From Helicobacteraceae bacterium (GTDB lineage Bacteria; Campylobacterota; Campylobacteria; Campylobacterales; Sulfurimonadaceae): 32,884 nt of DNA. The notes under the pieces are model-generated. The model ran no database searches and was not told where the DNA came from. It saw only the letters and a program-made list of their open reading frames with translations. The position numbers and the translations under genes are program-made. How positions within the stretch are numbered: position 1 is the stretch's first letter; every line of letters starts with the position of its first letter. The stretch is from contig JAGXIA010000028.1 of the NCBI GenBank assembly GCA_024635885.1, positions 1 through 32,884 on the forward strand. The letters are read 5' to 3'. Shown here piece after piece: positions 7,467-15,306 of this stretch.

Positions 7467-8236
7467 TGACATCTCAATTTGACAGTAAACTGCACTCTAT
7501 GGTTCTAAGCGAAGATGGGAGCTACACTGCCTATTCAAAAGAATATGATGAACATTATCACTCCACGAAAGACGGTGCACTTCATGAGTCACTTGTTAAG
7601 CATGTTCAGCCGGCTTTTAAAACAAAACAAGACCAGAACGAAATCACAATATTAGACATATGCTATGGTCTGGGTTTTAACACTTTAGCGACACTTTATT
7701 ACTACAAAAAGAATAATTTAACTTCAAAGCTAAATATTTACTCTCCTGAATTAGATGCTTCACTTGTAAAATCACTTAAAGATTTCACCTATCCAAAAGA
7801 GTTTGATGAATTTAAAAACATTATTTTAGAGTTAAGTGAAAATGGCATTTATGATGATGAGCTCTGGCATGTGGAAATATTTTTAGGTGATGCAAGAGAG
7901 TACATTCAAACATTTCCACATGCCAAGTTTGACATAGTCTACCAAGATGCATTTTCACCGACTACAAACCCTATTCTTTGGACAAAAGAGTATTTTAGAG
8001 ACATCAGAAATATTATAAAAAAAGATGGCGTGCTAACAACTTATTCAATTGCGCTGGGAGTGAGACTCGCTTTACATGAGAACGAATTTATACTATATTT
8101 GAACAAAGGCGAAAATTTCAGAGATTCAACTGTTGCATCTTTAAGTACACTTGAACAATTTTTATATGTCAATATACAACATAAAATCACCTGCAATCCG
8201 CAAGCTAAATCACTTTCAGATAAAGATACCCTTTAA
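7466..8236 (+). CDS. mnmD: Stand-alone tRNA 5-(aminomethyl)-2-thiouridine methyltransferase (MnmC N-terminal domain type)
   Basis: The 256-residue protein matches the methyltransferase half of MnmC (DUF752). It has the substrate motif H-STKDGALHESLVKHV near residues 32-45, a SAM loop ILDICYGLGFNTLA near 76-90, and the family signature VYQDAFSPTTNPILWTKEYF near 156-175. It should methylate nm5(s2)U34 made by MnmEG, giving mnm5(s2)U. The FAD oxidase half of bifunctional MnmC is absent, so only the aminomethyl intermediate route would be used. MnmG is encoded in the same window (13429). Translation starts with GTG overlapping the preceding TAG by one base. Two oppositely oriented copies of the dispersed word TTCCACATGCC lie inside it at 7866 and 7914. 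Confidence 0.82.
   Translation: MTSQFDSKLHSMVLSEDGSYTAYSKEYDEHYHSTKDGALHESLVKHVQPAFKTKQDQNEITILDICYGLGFNTLATLYYYKKNNLTSKLNIYSPELDASLVKSLKDFTYPKEFDEFKNIILELSENGIYDDELWHVEIFLGDAREYIQTFPHAKFDIVYQDAFSPTTNPILWTKEYFRDIRNIIKKDGVLTTYSIALGVRLALHENEFILYLNKGENFRDSTVASLSTLEQFLYVNIQHKITCNPQAKSLSDKDTL
7866..7876 (-). repeat. Dispersed word TTCCACATGCC, copy 4
   Basis: Minus-strand copy in mnmD, read as Trp-His-Val-Glu; forms a 14-base inverted pair with the copy at 7914. Confidence 0.8.
7914..7926 (+). repeat. Dispersed word TTCCACATGCCAA, copy 5 (perfect)
   Basis: Plus-strand perfect copy in mnmD, read as Phe-Pro-His-Ala-Lys. Confidence 0.85.
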
Positions 8237-8239
8237 TTT

Positions 8240-8276
8240 TTTAAGTAAATATAATAATTTATTATGTTTACTTAAA
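8240..8276 (+). terminator. A/T-rich terminator hairpin after mnmD
   Basis: TTTAAGTAAATATAA (8240-8254) pairs with TTATGTTTACTTAAA (8262-8276), 15 pairs with one G-T, around a seven-base loop, preceded and followed by T-rich tracts. It closes the luxS-mnmD transcript. Confidence 0.7.
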
Positions 8277-8285
8277 TTTATGTGG

Positions 8286-8291
8286 TAGAAT
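8286..8291 (+). promoter_or_regulatory. Possible -10 box for the PAS/MCP pair
   Basis: TAGAAT in GTGGTAGAATGTCC, 32 bases before the ATG at 8323. I found no sigma-54 (GG-N10-GC) or sigma-28 motif, so housekeeping transcription is the simplest reading. Confidence 0.3.
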
Positions 8292-8322
8292 GTCCTTAAA
8301 TAATATATAGGGGCTGAAGAAA

Positions 8323-8706
8323 ATGCAAGAATATGTGTTAAAAAGTGATGACTTTTTAGTTTCACAAACAGATGAAAAAGGTAAAATTATTTTTGCCAAT
8401 GATGATTTTTGTAAAGTAGCCGGATATACTTTAGAGGAACTCGTTGGTCAACCTCATAGTATTGTCCGTCACAAAGACATGCCCCGTGCAGCTTTTAAAG
8501 ATTTATGGGAAACAGCGAAAAGCGGAAAAGTCTGGACAGGCTATGTAAAAAATGCTACTAAAAATGGTGGCTTTTACTGGGTATATGCAACGGTGTATCC
8601 TATGTATGATGAAGTTACACGTAAACAAACATTCATGTCTTGCAGGCGAAAACCGTCTAAACAAGAAGTTGCTGATGCTGAAGCATTATACAAAACATTA
8701 AACTAG
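8323..8706 (+). CDS. PAS-domain redox sensor, Aer/CetB-like
   Basis: A 127-residue single PAS domain without a transmembrane segment or output domain. It carries the Aer-type FAD-binding PAS pattern: ITFAN-like IIFANDDFCKVAGYTLEELVG, then PHSIVRHKDMPRAAFKDLW, then GKVWTGYVKNATKNGGFYWVYATVYP. In Campylobacter jejuni the analogous CetB senses redox or energy state and signals through a separate membrane MCP, CetA. Here an MCP follows nine bases downstream, so the pair should form a split Aer receptor. FAD binding is inferred from the motif. The C-terminal RRKPSKQEVADAEALYKTLN is a helix that may contact the receptor. Confidence 0.85.
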   Translation: MQEYVLKSDDFLVSQTDEKGKIIFANDDFCKVAGYTLEELVGQPHSIVRHKDMPRAAFKDLWETAKSGKVWTGYVKNATKNGGFYWVYATVYPMYDEVTRKQTFMSCRRKPSKQEVADAEALYKTLN

Positions 8707-8715
8707 GATGACTTT

Positions 8716-9828
8716 ATGAATACACTACAAAAAAATATTATTTTAGCAATTGCATTTGCTTTATTGATAGCATCACTAATTTTTACAGATTCTACCTTGA
8801 TTCAGATTGTATTGGCGGTTTTAGCCGTTGGTATTGCTATGGCTCTTCAAAATATCTCTACAGGTTCAAACTCGACATTGAAACTAGCTGAAGAGATGAA
8901 TGAGTTATTGGACTTTAAGAAAAATAAAATCACAGTTAACGAGAAAACAACTAACGAAACTGAAGCTGTTTTAAATAAAGCAATAAATACATATCAAGAA
9001 TCAATTGTTGAAGATACTAGAGTTGCAGGTGAAATGGTTTTAATTGCTGATAAAGTTACAAAAGGGCATTACACATGTAGAGTAAATGCAGATAGTAAAA
9101 CACCTTATGTGCACGTACTTAGAAATAGTATGAATAACATGATAAATGCTTCTGAGAAAAATTTAGATAATGCAATTGCTACCCTTAAAAGCTTTTCTGA
9201 AGGTTCATTTAAGACAAGAAGCAGTGTAGATGTTGAAGCTAAAATGGCAGAGCTTTTAAATAACATAAACACTCTTGGTCAATCACTTGAAGACATGAAG
9301 CAAGAAACAAATGATTCAAATAATCAGATTATAGAGTCATCAAAAACTTTAAATACAACAATAGAAAATATTACAAATACGACTATAGTTGAATTTAAAA
9401 ATAGTATAAATTCTATTGTTGATCGAATTCATAAAGTGTCAGAAAAAGAGAATGAGATGGTAGATAACCTGCAGTCTCTTGTTCAAAATGCAAATGAAAC
9501 GAAAACTATTCTGTCAACTATAGGTGATATAGCTGAACAGACAAATCTTTTAGCCCTCAATGCTGCCATAGAAGCAGCACGTGCCGGAGAACATGGTCGT
9601 GGATTTGCAGTTGTTGCTGATGAAGTCAGAAAACTGGCTGAACGTACTCAAAAAAGTTTATCAGAGACTACAGCCACTACAAATGTTCTTATTCAGTCTA
9701 TTTCAGACAGTTCAGATACTTTAAACAAAAATGCGCAGGAAGTTAATGGTATTTCTGATGCTGTTAATGATGTAAGTAGTAAGATGGATGAAATCATTGA
9801 TACTTTAAACAGCTTGTCTAATTCTTAA
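8716..9828 (+). CDS. Methyl-accepting chemotaxis protein without a periplasmic sensor (CetA-like)
   Basis: A 370-residue receptor. Two hydrophobic segments (about residues 8-24 and 29-45) form a hairpin with almost no periplasmic loop. Two HAMP-like units follow: VTKGHYTCRVNADS...LRNSMNNMI near 115-140 and LKSFSEGSFKTR...LLNNINTL near 155-195. The signalling hairpin has the invariant tip EQTNLLALNAAIEAARAGEH near residue 275 and ends at residue 370. Lacking a ligand domain, it depends on an intracellular sensor; the PAS protein immediately upstream is the obvious partner, as in Campylobacter CetA/CetB energy taxis. There is no C-terminal CheR/CheB pentapeptide (it ends NSLSNS). A strong bidirectional terminator follows. 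Confidence 0.88.
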   Translation: MNTLQKNIILAIAFALLIASLIFTDSTLIQIVLAVLAVGIAMALQNISTGSNSTLKLAEEMNELLDFKKNKITVNEKTTNETEAVLNKAINTYQESIVEDTRVAGEMVLIADKVTKGHYTCRVNADSKTPYVHVLRNSMNNMINASEKNLDNAIATLKSFSEGSFKTRSSVDVEAKMAELLNNINTLGQSLEDMKQETNDSNNQIIESSKTLNTTIENITNTTIVEFKNSINSIVDRIHKVSEKENEMVDNLQSLVQNANETKTILSTIGDIAEQTNLLALNAAIEAARAGEHGRGFAVVADEVRKLAERTQKSLSETTATTNVLIQSISDSSDTLNKNAQEVNGISDAVNDVSSKMDEIIDTLNSLSNS

Positions 9829-9830
9829 TT

Positions 9831-9872
9831 AAATTAAAGCACAGTAGTACATTTTATTCTGTGCTTTAATTT
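9831..9872. terminator. Bidirectional terminator between the MCP gene and recQ
   Basis: AAATTAAAGCACAG (9831-9844) pairs perfectly with CTGTGCTTTAATTT (9859-9872), 14 base pairs around a 14-base loop, with A/T-rich flanks both ways. It lies between convergent genes, and the recQ stop codon (complement 9866-9868) is inside the right arm. Confidence 0.85.
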
Positions 9873-11656
9873 ATAACGCACAAGAATTCCTCTCCATACT
9901 GTTCAAACTTTTTCTCTCCAACGCCATTTACTTTTAGCATCGAAGCTTTGTCGAAAGGTTTCTCACTCGCCAAATACTTTAAAGTTTTATCACCAAAAAT
10001 TATGTATGCCGGCACACCTAACTCTTTTGCTAATGTAGCTCTTTTAGTACGCAGCATTTCAAATAGATTTTCATCATACTCAAAGTCTTCTTTTTGTTTG
10101 ACTTTTTTCTCTTTAGGAGATGAGACTTCAAGTCTTGAAGATTTTATATTTATGCTCATTTGACCTTTTAGTACCTTAATAGCGATATCTGTAAGTTTCA
10201 AAACGCTGAATTCTCCGATATGCAAGACTTTTAGCTCTAAAAGACGCTCCAAAACCACAAACCACTCTTTTTTACTTAAGTGTGTTCCTATGTTATATAC
10301 AGATAATTTCTCGGCGTCGTTTGCTAAAAGTTTTTGCTCTTTTGAACCTCTAAGTACATCAATGATATAGTTCTTTCCAAAACTCTGCTCGGTTTTATAA
10401 ATAGCACTCAAAATCATCTGGGATTCTTTACTTATATCTTGTCTTGATACATCTGACTGTTGACAGTTGTCACATCTGTCTTTACAGTCCTCAAGCGTAT
10501 CATCGAAGTACTCTGCGAGCTGTTTATGAAAACAGATCTCACTTGTTGCAAATTTGTATATACCATCTATTTTTGCGTCGAGATGTTCTTTGTACTCTGG
10601 GTTTGAAATATCATTTAAAAAGCGTTTTTGCAAGACCATATCCGCAGCATTAAAAAGTAGCAGTGTCTCACTGTCTTCACCGTCACGCCCGGCACGCCCA
10701 ATCTCTTGGTAGTAGTTTTCCTGGGACTTTGGCAATGATAAATGGGCAACAAAGCGAATATCACTTTTATCAATCCCCATCCCAAAAGCTATAGTGGCAA
10801 CCATAATATTTACATTATCATTTACAAAAATTTTAAAGTTATTTTCTCTTACATGTTGTGGAAGTCCGGCATGATAAGGGAGTGCTTTATGGCCTTGTAA
10901 GTTAAGGTATACACTTACATCTTCAGCTTTTTTGCGAGAACTGACATAGATTATGCCACTCTCGTCTTTATGGCGTGTTAAAAAACTTTGCAGTTGTGCA
11001 TAGCCGTTTGTAATTCGTCTCTCAGCAGATATAAAAATATTTTTTCGAAATATTTTCCCCTTTAAAACTTTGGGGTCGCGTAGACGAAGTTCTCTGACAA
11101 TATCATCGGTAACATGATTAGTAGAAGTCGCTGTAAAAGCACAAATAGCTGTATCTGGAAAATTCGCTTTTAGGTTTCCCAAAGCTCTGTAATCGTCTCT
11201 AAACTCATGACCCCACTGCGAGATACAGTGCGCTTCATCTACAACAAAAAAGTTTATATTGAGAGTTCTTAAAAGATTAAGAGTCGAGTGTGTATTTAAT
11301 CTCTCTGGAGAAAGGTAAAGAAATTTCAACTCCCCGTTTCGAGCTTTTTGTATAATCTCTTCTACATCATCACGTGACTGTGCAGATGAAATCATGTCCG
11401 CACTGATTTGTTGTGCTTTAAGTGAAGCTATCTGGTCTTGCATAAGTGCAATTAGAGGAGAAACGACTATACTTATGCCATCTTTTATAAGTGTTGGGAG
11501 TTGATAAACAAGGGATTTTCCGCCGCCGGTAGGAAGTATCATAAGCAAATCACGATTTTCTAAGACGGTGTCAATGCCATCTTCTTGGAGTGCTCTAAAA
11601 TCATTATGACCAAAAATATCTTTTAAAACTTTATATTTTGCTTCTTTATTTGGCAT
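9866..11656 (-). CDS. recQ: ATP-dependent DNA helicase RecQ
   Basis: A 596-residue full-length RecQ, a 3'-5' DNA helicase in recombination and replication repair. Visible elements: the Q-motif FGHNDFRALQEDGID at residues 15-29, Walker A LPTGGGKS (41-48), DEAHCISQWGHEF, motif V/VI GIDKSDIRFVAHLSLP and QEIGRAGRDG. The RecQ-C-terminal zinc site has C, then CKDRCDNC, and a C-terminal HRDC domain runs from LRTKRATLAKELGVPAY. It lies seven bases after ribE on the same strand. There is no clear Shine-Dalgarno sequence; instead the dispersed word TTCCACATGCCAA spans the start codon (11650-11662). It may rely on translational coupling to ribE. Confidence 0.95.
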   Translation of the reverse strand: MPNKEAKYKVLKDIFGHNDFRALQEDGIDTVLENRDLLMILPTGGGKSLVYQLPTLIKDGISIVVSPLIALMQDQIASLKAQQISADMISSAQSRDDVEEIIQKARNGELKFLYLSPERLNTHSTLNLLRTLNINFFVVDEAHCISQWGHEFRDDYRALGNLKANFPDTAICAFTATSTNHVTDDIVRELRLRDPKVLKGKIFRKNIFISAERRITNGYAQLQSFLTRHKDESGIIYVSSRKKAEDVSVYLNLQGHKALPYHAGLPQHVRENNFKIFVNDNVNIMVATIAFGMGIDKSDIRFVAHLSLPKSQENYYQEIGRAGRDGEDSETLLLFNAADMVLQKRFLNDISNPEYKEHLDAKIDGIYKFATSEICFHKQLAEYFDDTLEDCKDRCDNCQQSDVSRQDISKESQMILSAIYKTEQSFGKNYIIDVLRGSKEQKLLANDAEKLSVYNIGTHLSKKEWFVVLERLLELKVLHIGEFSVLKLTDIAIKVLKGQMSINIKSSRLEVSSPKEKKVKQKEDFEYDENLFEMLRTKRATLAKELGVPAYIIFGDKTLKYLASEKPFDKASMLKVNGVGEKKFEQYGEEFLCVIN

Positions 11657-11662
11657 GTGGAA
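11650..11662 (-). repeat. Dispersed word TTCCACATGCCAA, copy 6 (perfect)
   Basis: Spans the recQ start codon, with the ATG of the word serving as the initiator, and occupies the place where a ribosome site would be expected. Confidence 0.85.
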
Positions 11663-11663
11663 C

Positions 11664-12287
11664 TTAATACTGTGCCGTCATAGAATCAACTGCATCCCAA
11701 GTGAGAGTATCTGTTTTTGAAGAAGTTTGGTGAGCAATGATGTGAGAGACATATCTGGCAAACATATCTGTTTCAACATTGACTTTTGAACCTTTATGGT
11801 AGTTTTTAAAGAGTGTTTCTTTCATAGTATAAGGAATAATGGTGAGTCTAAAAACAGTTCCCTTAACATCATTTACTGTTAAGCTGACTCCGTCTATGGT
11901 AATTGAGCCTTTTGGAACTATGAAAGGAATTGATTTTTTGTCAACTTCAATAAAAACATCAAAAGAGTTTCCATTGTTTTTTATATCTTTTATGGTGCCC
12001 AGAGTGTCGATGTGCCCTTGTACCACATGCCCTTCAAACCTGTCTCCCATCATCATAGCAGGTTCTATATGAACTTCATTCTTATAATTTTCCATCGCTA
12101 AAAGTTTCTGGCTCTCAGGAGAGAGCTCTACACTGAAACCATCGCCTAAAACTTTTACAACAGTTAAACATGCGCCATTAATAGCTATAGAGTCGCCAAG
12201 TTTAGCTTTGTGTTTTGCTCGAATACTCAGCGTACTGCCTGAGAGACTTTTGACATTGGCAATTTCTTTTATGAGTCCTGTGAACAA
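11664..12287 (-). CDS. ribE: Riboflavin synthase, alpha subunit
   Basis: A 207-residue riboflavin synthase, which dismutates two 6,7-dimethyl-8-ribityllumazine molecules to riboflavin and the pyrimidinedione. The protein has the two tandem lumazine-binding barrels: the first starts at MFTGLIKEIANV with GDSIAINGACLTV, the second at FEGHVVQGHIDTLG with GSITIDGVSLTVND. The start codon is TTG (complement 12285-12287), fixed by the conserved MFTGLI terminus and an AAAGGA site upstream. The C-terminal tail after residue 185 (HQTSSKTDTLTWDAVDSMTAQY) is poorly conserved. No FMN riboswitch is visible in the 50 bases upstream. It probably forms a transcript with recQ. Confidence 0.94.
   Translation of the reverse strand: MFTGLIKEIANVKSLSGSTLSIRAKHKAKLGDSIAINGACLTVVKVLGDGFSVELSPESQKLLAMENYKNEVHIEPAMMMGDRFEGHVVQGHIDTLGTIKDIKNNGNSFDVFIEVDKKSIPFIVPKGSITIDGVSLTVNDVKGTVFRLTIIPYTMKETLFKNYHKGSKVNVETDMFARYVSHIIAHQTSSKTDTLTWDAVDSMTAQY
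12023..12031 (+). repeat. Dispersed core CCACATGCC, copy 7
   Basis: Core only (TACCACATGCCC), antisense to ribE, which reads it as Gly-His-Val-Val in a conserved barrel motif; it may be fortuitous. Confidence 0.45.
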
Positions 12288-12337
12288 GTGTTTCCTTTAA
12301 GTAAATAAGTGTCGATAAAGTTGGATGTAAATAGATT

Positions 12338-13024
12338 CTAAAAGACTATTTTTCCACCTTCTTGCAAACCTCTGATGATATTTTTCGCTTTTTCATGACC
12401 CGCATAAGCAGCTTTTCTACAGTAGTCAAGTGCAGTGTCATTATTCATCTCACAGCCAATACCTTGATCATAAAGAAGACCTAAATTATACAAACCCTCA
12501 GCTAGTCCACCATCTGCAGCTTTTTTAAAGCAGATAAAACATCTGTTCTCATCAAGAGGAACTCCATGACCTTCTTTATACAAAGCACCAAGATTATTGA
12601 AAGACTCTAAATGTCCGCGTTTTGCTCCTTCTTCGTACCAAAAAGCGGCCTCACTAAAGTTTTGCATACAGCCTAAGCCACGTTCAAGCATAAGAGCCAC
12701 TTCATACATAGCTGGCGGTACTTCTCTTGTTGCTGCTTCCATATGCAGTTCATGAGCTTTAAACTGGTCGTGTTGCACCCCGCCTATACCGTTTTCATAC
12801 AAAATTCCAAGATTGAAAAGTGCATACGGTTGTTTAGCCTCTGCCGCTTTTGTGTAAAGCTCTAGAGTCCTAGCATCATCTTTTTGACATCCTTGCTCTT
12901 TTTGATGCATGTATGCTAAAGATGTTTGAGCGTCAGCATTGCCTTGCTCAGCTAGTTTAGAATATAGTCTGTGCGCAGTTGTAAAGTCTCCTGCATTGTA
13001 GGCATTATGTGCTTCTTGTATCAT
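12338..13024 (-). CDS. Sel1-repeat (tetratricopeptide-like) protein
   Basis: A 228-residue protein made of about six Sel1-like repeats of roughly 36 residues, with recurrent phrases such as A-LYSKLAEQGNADAQTSLAYM, YALFNLGILYENGIGG, ESFNNLGALYKEGHGVP and EGLYNLGLLYDQGIGC. These alpha/alpha repeats mediate protein contacts. Unlike the Helicobacter cysteine-rich Hcp proteins there is no signal peptide and the Cys pairs are irregular, so it is probably cytoplasmic. It lies 45 bases after the small charged gene on the same strand, with a GGAG site eight bases before the ATG. Binding partner unknown. Confidence 0.85.
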   Translation of the reverse strand: MIQEAHNAYNAGDFTTAHRLYSKLAEQGNADAQTSLAYMHQKEQGCQKDDARTLELYTKAAEAKQPYALFNLGILYENGIGGVQHDQFKAHELHMEAATREVPPAMYEVALMLERGLGCMQNFSEAAFWYEEGAKRGHLESFNNLGALYKEGHGVPLDENRCFICFKKAADGGLAEGLYNLGLLYDQGIGCEMNNDTALDYCRKAAYAGHEKAKNIIRGLQEGGKIVF

Positions 13025-13069
13025 TATTCAGTCTCCGATTCTGCATTTAGTGCATCACTGTATTGAGCT

Positions 13070-13297
13070 TTAGCTCTTTTCATTTTCTGTTCTTATAGGT
13101 TGTCTAAAAGTAATTTTATTGCCTTTAGCCGCAGCTTTGGCTTTTCTTATTTTTTCGATTAAATCAGCTTTTGTACTGAGGCGATTTTCTCTAGTATCAT
13201 GCTCAGAACTACCGTCAATTTTCTCATCATATTCTATGATTTCGGGTACGTAATCTTCAAATAAGTCTTTGCTAGATGCTTGTTTTTTTTTACTCAT
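13070..13297 (-). CDS. Small charged protein of unknown function
   Basis: A 75-residue protein, very rich in Lys, Glu and Asp, beginning MSKKKQASSKDLFEDYVPEI and ending KAAAKGNKITFRQPIRTENE and two more residues. There is no membrane segment or cysteine. The middle (residues 40-60) is a predicted amphipathic helix. The open frame continues upstream, but ATG 13297 has an AAGG site, and the added residues would be an unlikely hydrophobic run. It is divergent from mnmG, sharing the 131-base region between them. I do not recognise the family; disordered adaptor or nucleic-acid-associated protein are only guesses. Confidence 0.6.
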   Translation of the reverse strand: MSKKKQASSKDLFEDYVPEIIEYDEKIDGSSEHDTRENRLSTKADLIEKIRKAKAAAKGNKITFRQPIRTENEKS

Positions 13298-13351
13298 CTT
13301 AAAAACCTTGATTAATTTAATATATATTATGCAAATGATACTCAAAAATGA

Positions 13352-13357
13352 TAAAAT
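13352..13357 (+). promoter_or_regulatory. Possible -10 box for mnmG
   Basis: TAAAAT in GATAAAATTCGCC, 72 bases before the mnmG ATG. The same region must hold the divergent promoter of the small charged gene, for which TAATAT/TATATT stretches near 13320-13330 on the minus strand are candidates. Confidence 0.35.
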
Positions 13358-13428
13358 TCGCCTAAAGAAAATCGAACACTCTTTTATTATTAGAGTAAAT
13401 AGAAAGAACCGAGTTTAGGAAAAAATTT

Positions 13429-15306
13429 ATGAATTATGATGTAATTGTTGTAGGTGGCGGTCATGCCGGTGTAGAAGCGGCTCTCGCCTCGGCACGAATG
13501 GGTAATAAAACTTTGATGATATCGATGCTCGCCGAAAATGTGGGTGCTACAAGTTGTAACCCAGCTGTCGGTGGTTTAGCTAAAGGGCATTTAGTCCGTG
13601 AACTTGATGCACTTGGCGGAGAAATGGGACTGATAACTGATGCAGCGGGTATACAGTTTCGCATACTTAATCAAACAAAAGGTCCGGCTGTTCGTGGAAG
13701 TCGTGCTCAAATTGATATGGATAAATATCGTGTAATAGCCAGAAATACAGTTTTAAATACCAAAAATTTGGATCTTGCTCAAGAGATGGTTGAGAGCTTG
13801 ATTATAGAGGGAGAAACTGTTACTGGTGTTAAAACAGACCTTCTTAATGAATACAGTGCCAAAAAAGTAATTATTACAAGCGGAACATTTTTAAAAGGCA
13901 TTATTCACATCGGTGAAGTTCAGCAAATTGGCGGTCGTTTTGGTGAGCAGACAAGTATTGGACTGAGTGATTCATTGAGAGATGATTGTGGTTTAACAAT
14001 TGGACGATTAAAGACAGGAACATGTGCAAGAATTGACAGTTCTTCTATAGACTTTTCAGTTATGGAAGAGCAGGGTGGTGACGCGCTTCCTAACCCTTTT
14101 AGTTTTCGTACAAATCGCGAAGAATTCAGAACCACAAAGAAACAACTTCCTTGCTATATTGCATACACAAATGAAGATACTCACTCTATTATCTCATCAA
14201 ATTTTTACAGAGCTCCACTCTTTACAGGTCAGATAGCAGGCAAAAGCCCTCGATACTGCCCGAGTATTGAAGACAAAGTAAGTAAATTTGCAGACAAAGA
14301 CAGACACCACCTTTTCATTGAACCACAAACTATGGACAATACAGAGTGTTATATAAATGGTATGAGCACATCACTTCCACCAGAAGTGCAACGACAGATG
14401 ATTCACTCTGTTCTTGGGATGGAAAATGCGAAGATTGTTCGTTATGGTTATGCCATAGAATATGATTTTGTAGACCCAAGAGAGCTTAAACACTCTTTGG
14501 AGACTAAAAAAATAAAAGGTCTTTATTTAGCTGGTCAGATAAATGGAACAACTGGTTACGAAGAAGCAGCTGCACAGGGAATTATGGCAGGAATCAATGC
14601 CTCCCTTTCTTTGCAAGGCAAAGAGCCTTTAATTCTTAGACGTGATGAAGCTTACATAGGTGTATTAATAGATGATTTAGTTACAAAAGGTACGAATGAG
14701 CCTTACAGAATGTTTACTTCTCGTGCAGAATACAGACTTCTTCTTCGTGAAGAATCAGCTGACACAAGATTAGGTCATTACGGACATGCCTTAGGTCTTA
14801 TTGATGATGCAACTTATGAAAAAATTAAACTCAAAGATAAACAAATAAAAGCAGGAGCACTACTCTTGGAAGAGACAAAATATACTCCAAATAAAGAGTT
14901 TATTGCCTTTCTTGAGAGTATGGATGAGGTGGCTATAAAAGACATCTCTACTGCGCAGCAGTTAATCGCGAGAAAGAGTTTTGATATTGATAAAATGATT
15001 AAACTACTACCGGAATTGGACATTTATGATGAGTACATAAAAGAAGAGATTTTAGTAGAAGGTAAATACGCACGCTATATTGAAAAACAGAGTGAAGAGA
15101 TTGAGAGAATGAAAAAGTATCTTAAAATTGCTATTCCTGCAGATTTTGATTTTAAAATCGTTAGCGGACTTAGTAGAGAGATAGTTGAAAAACTAGAGTC
15201 TTTTAACCCTCCTACTCTCCAAGCGGCACTGGGAATCAGCGGAATAACTCCGGCAGCTATAGAAATACTGCACATATATATAAAAATCGCAAAGAGAAAT
15301 AGCTAG
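13429..15306 (+). CDS. mnmG: tRNA uridine-5-carboxymethylaminomethyl modification enzyme MnmG (GidA)
   Basis: A 625-residue MnmG. With MnmE it installs aminomethyl or carboxymethylaminomethyl groups at C5 of U34 in tRNAs reading split boxes. The FAD-binding GGGHAG sits at residues 9-14, followed by CNPAVGGLAKGHLVRELDALGG around 44-65 and the family motif LKTGTCARID near 200. GQINGTTGYEEAAAQG near 370-385 and FTSRAEYRLLLREESAD near 430 complete the set. The C-terminal helical MnmE-binding region is present, so the gene is complete. An AGGA site precedes the ATG. The next gene begins directly at its stop (TAG then ATG). Confidence 0.97.
   Translation: MNYDVIVVGGGHAGVEAALASARMGNKTLMISMLAENVGATSCNPAVGGLAKGHLVRELDALGGEMGLITDAAGIQFRILNQTKGPAVRGSRAQIDMDKYRVIARNTVLNTKNLDLAQEMVESLIIEGETVTGVKTDLLNEYSAKKVIITSGTFLKGIIHIGEVQQIGGRFGEQTSIGLSDSLRDDCGLTIGRLKTGTCARIDSSSIDFSVMEEQGGDALPNPFSFRTNREEFRTTKKQLPCYIAYTNEDTHSIISSNFYRAPLFTGQIAGKSPRYCPSIEDKVSKFADKDRHHLFIEPQTMDNTECYINGMSTSLPPEVQRQMIHSVLGMENAKIVRYGYAIEYDFVDPRELKHSLETKKIKGLYLAGQINGTTGYEEAAAQGIMAGINASLSLQGKEPLILRRDEAYIGVLIDDLVTKGTNEPYRMFTSRAEYRLLLREESADTRLGHYGHALGLIDDATYEKIKLKDKQIKAGALLLEETKYTPNKEFIAFLESMDEVAIKDISTAQQLIARKSFDIDKMIKLLPELDIYDEYIKEEILVEGKYARYIEKQSEEIERMKKYLKIAIPADFDFKIVSGLSREIVEKLESFNPPTLQAALGISGITPAAIEILHIYIKIAKRNS

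Noticed and set aside
12288..12337. FMN riboswitch ahead of ribE
   Set aside because: Only 50 bases separate the genes and no RFN-type conserved segments are seen.
12329..12350. Weak stem AAATAG...CTATTT between the Sel1 gene and ribE
   Set aside because: Only six continuous pairs with a bulge, and no uridine tract in the right orientation; not enough to call a terminator.
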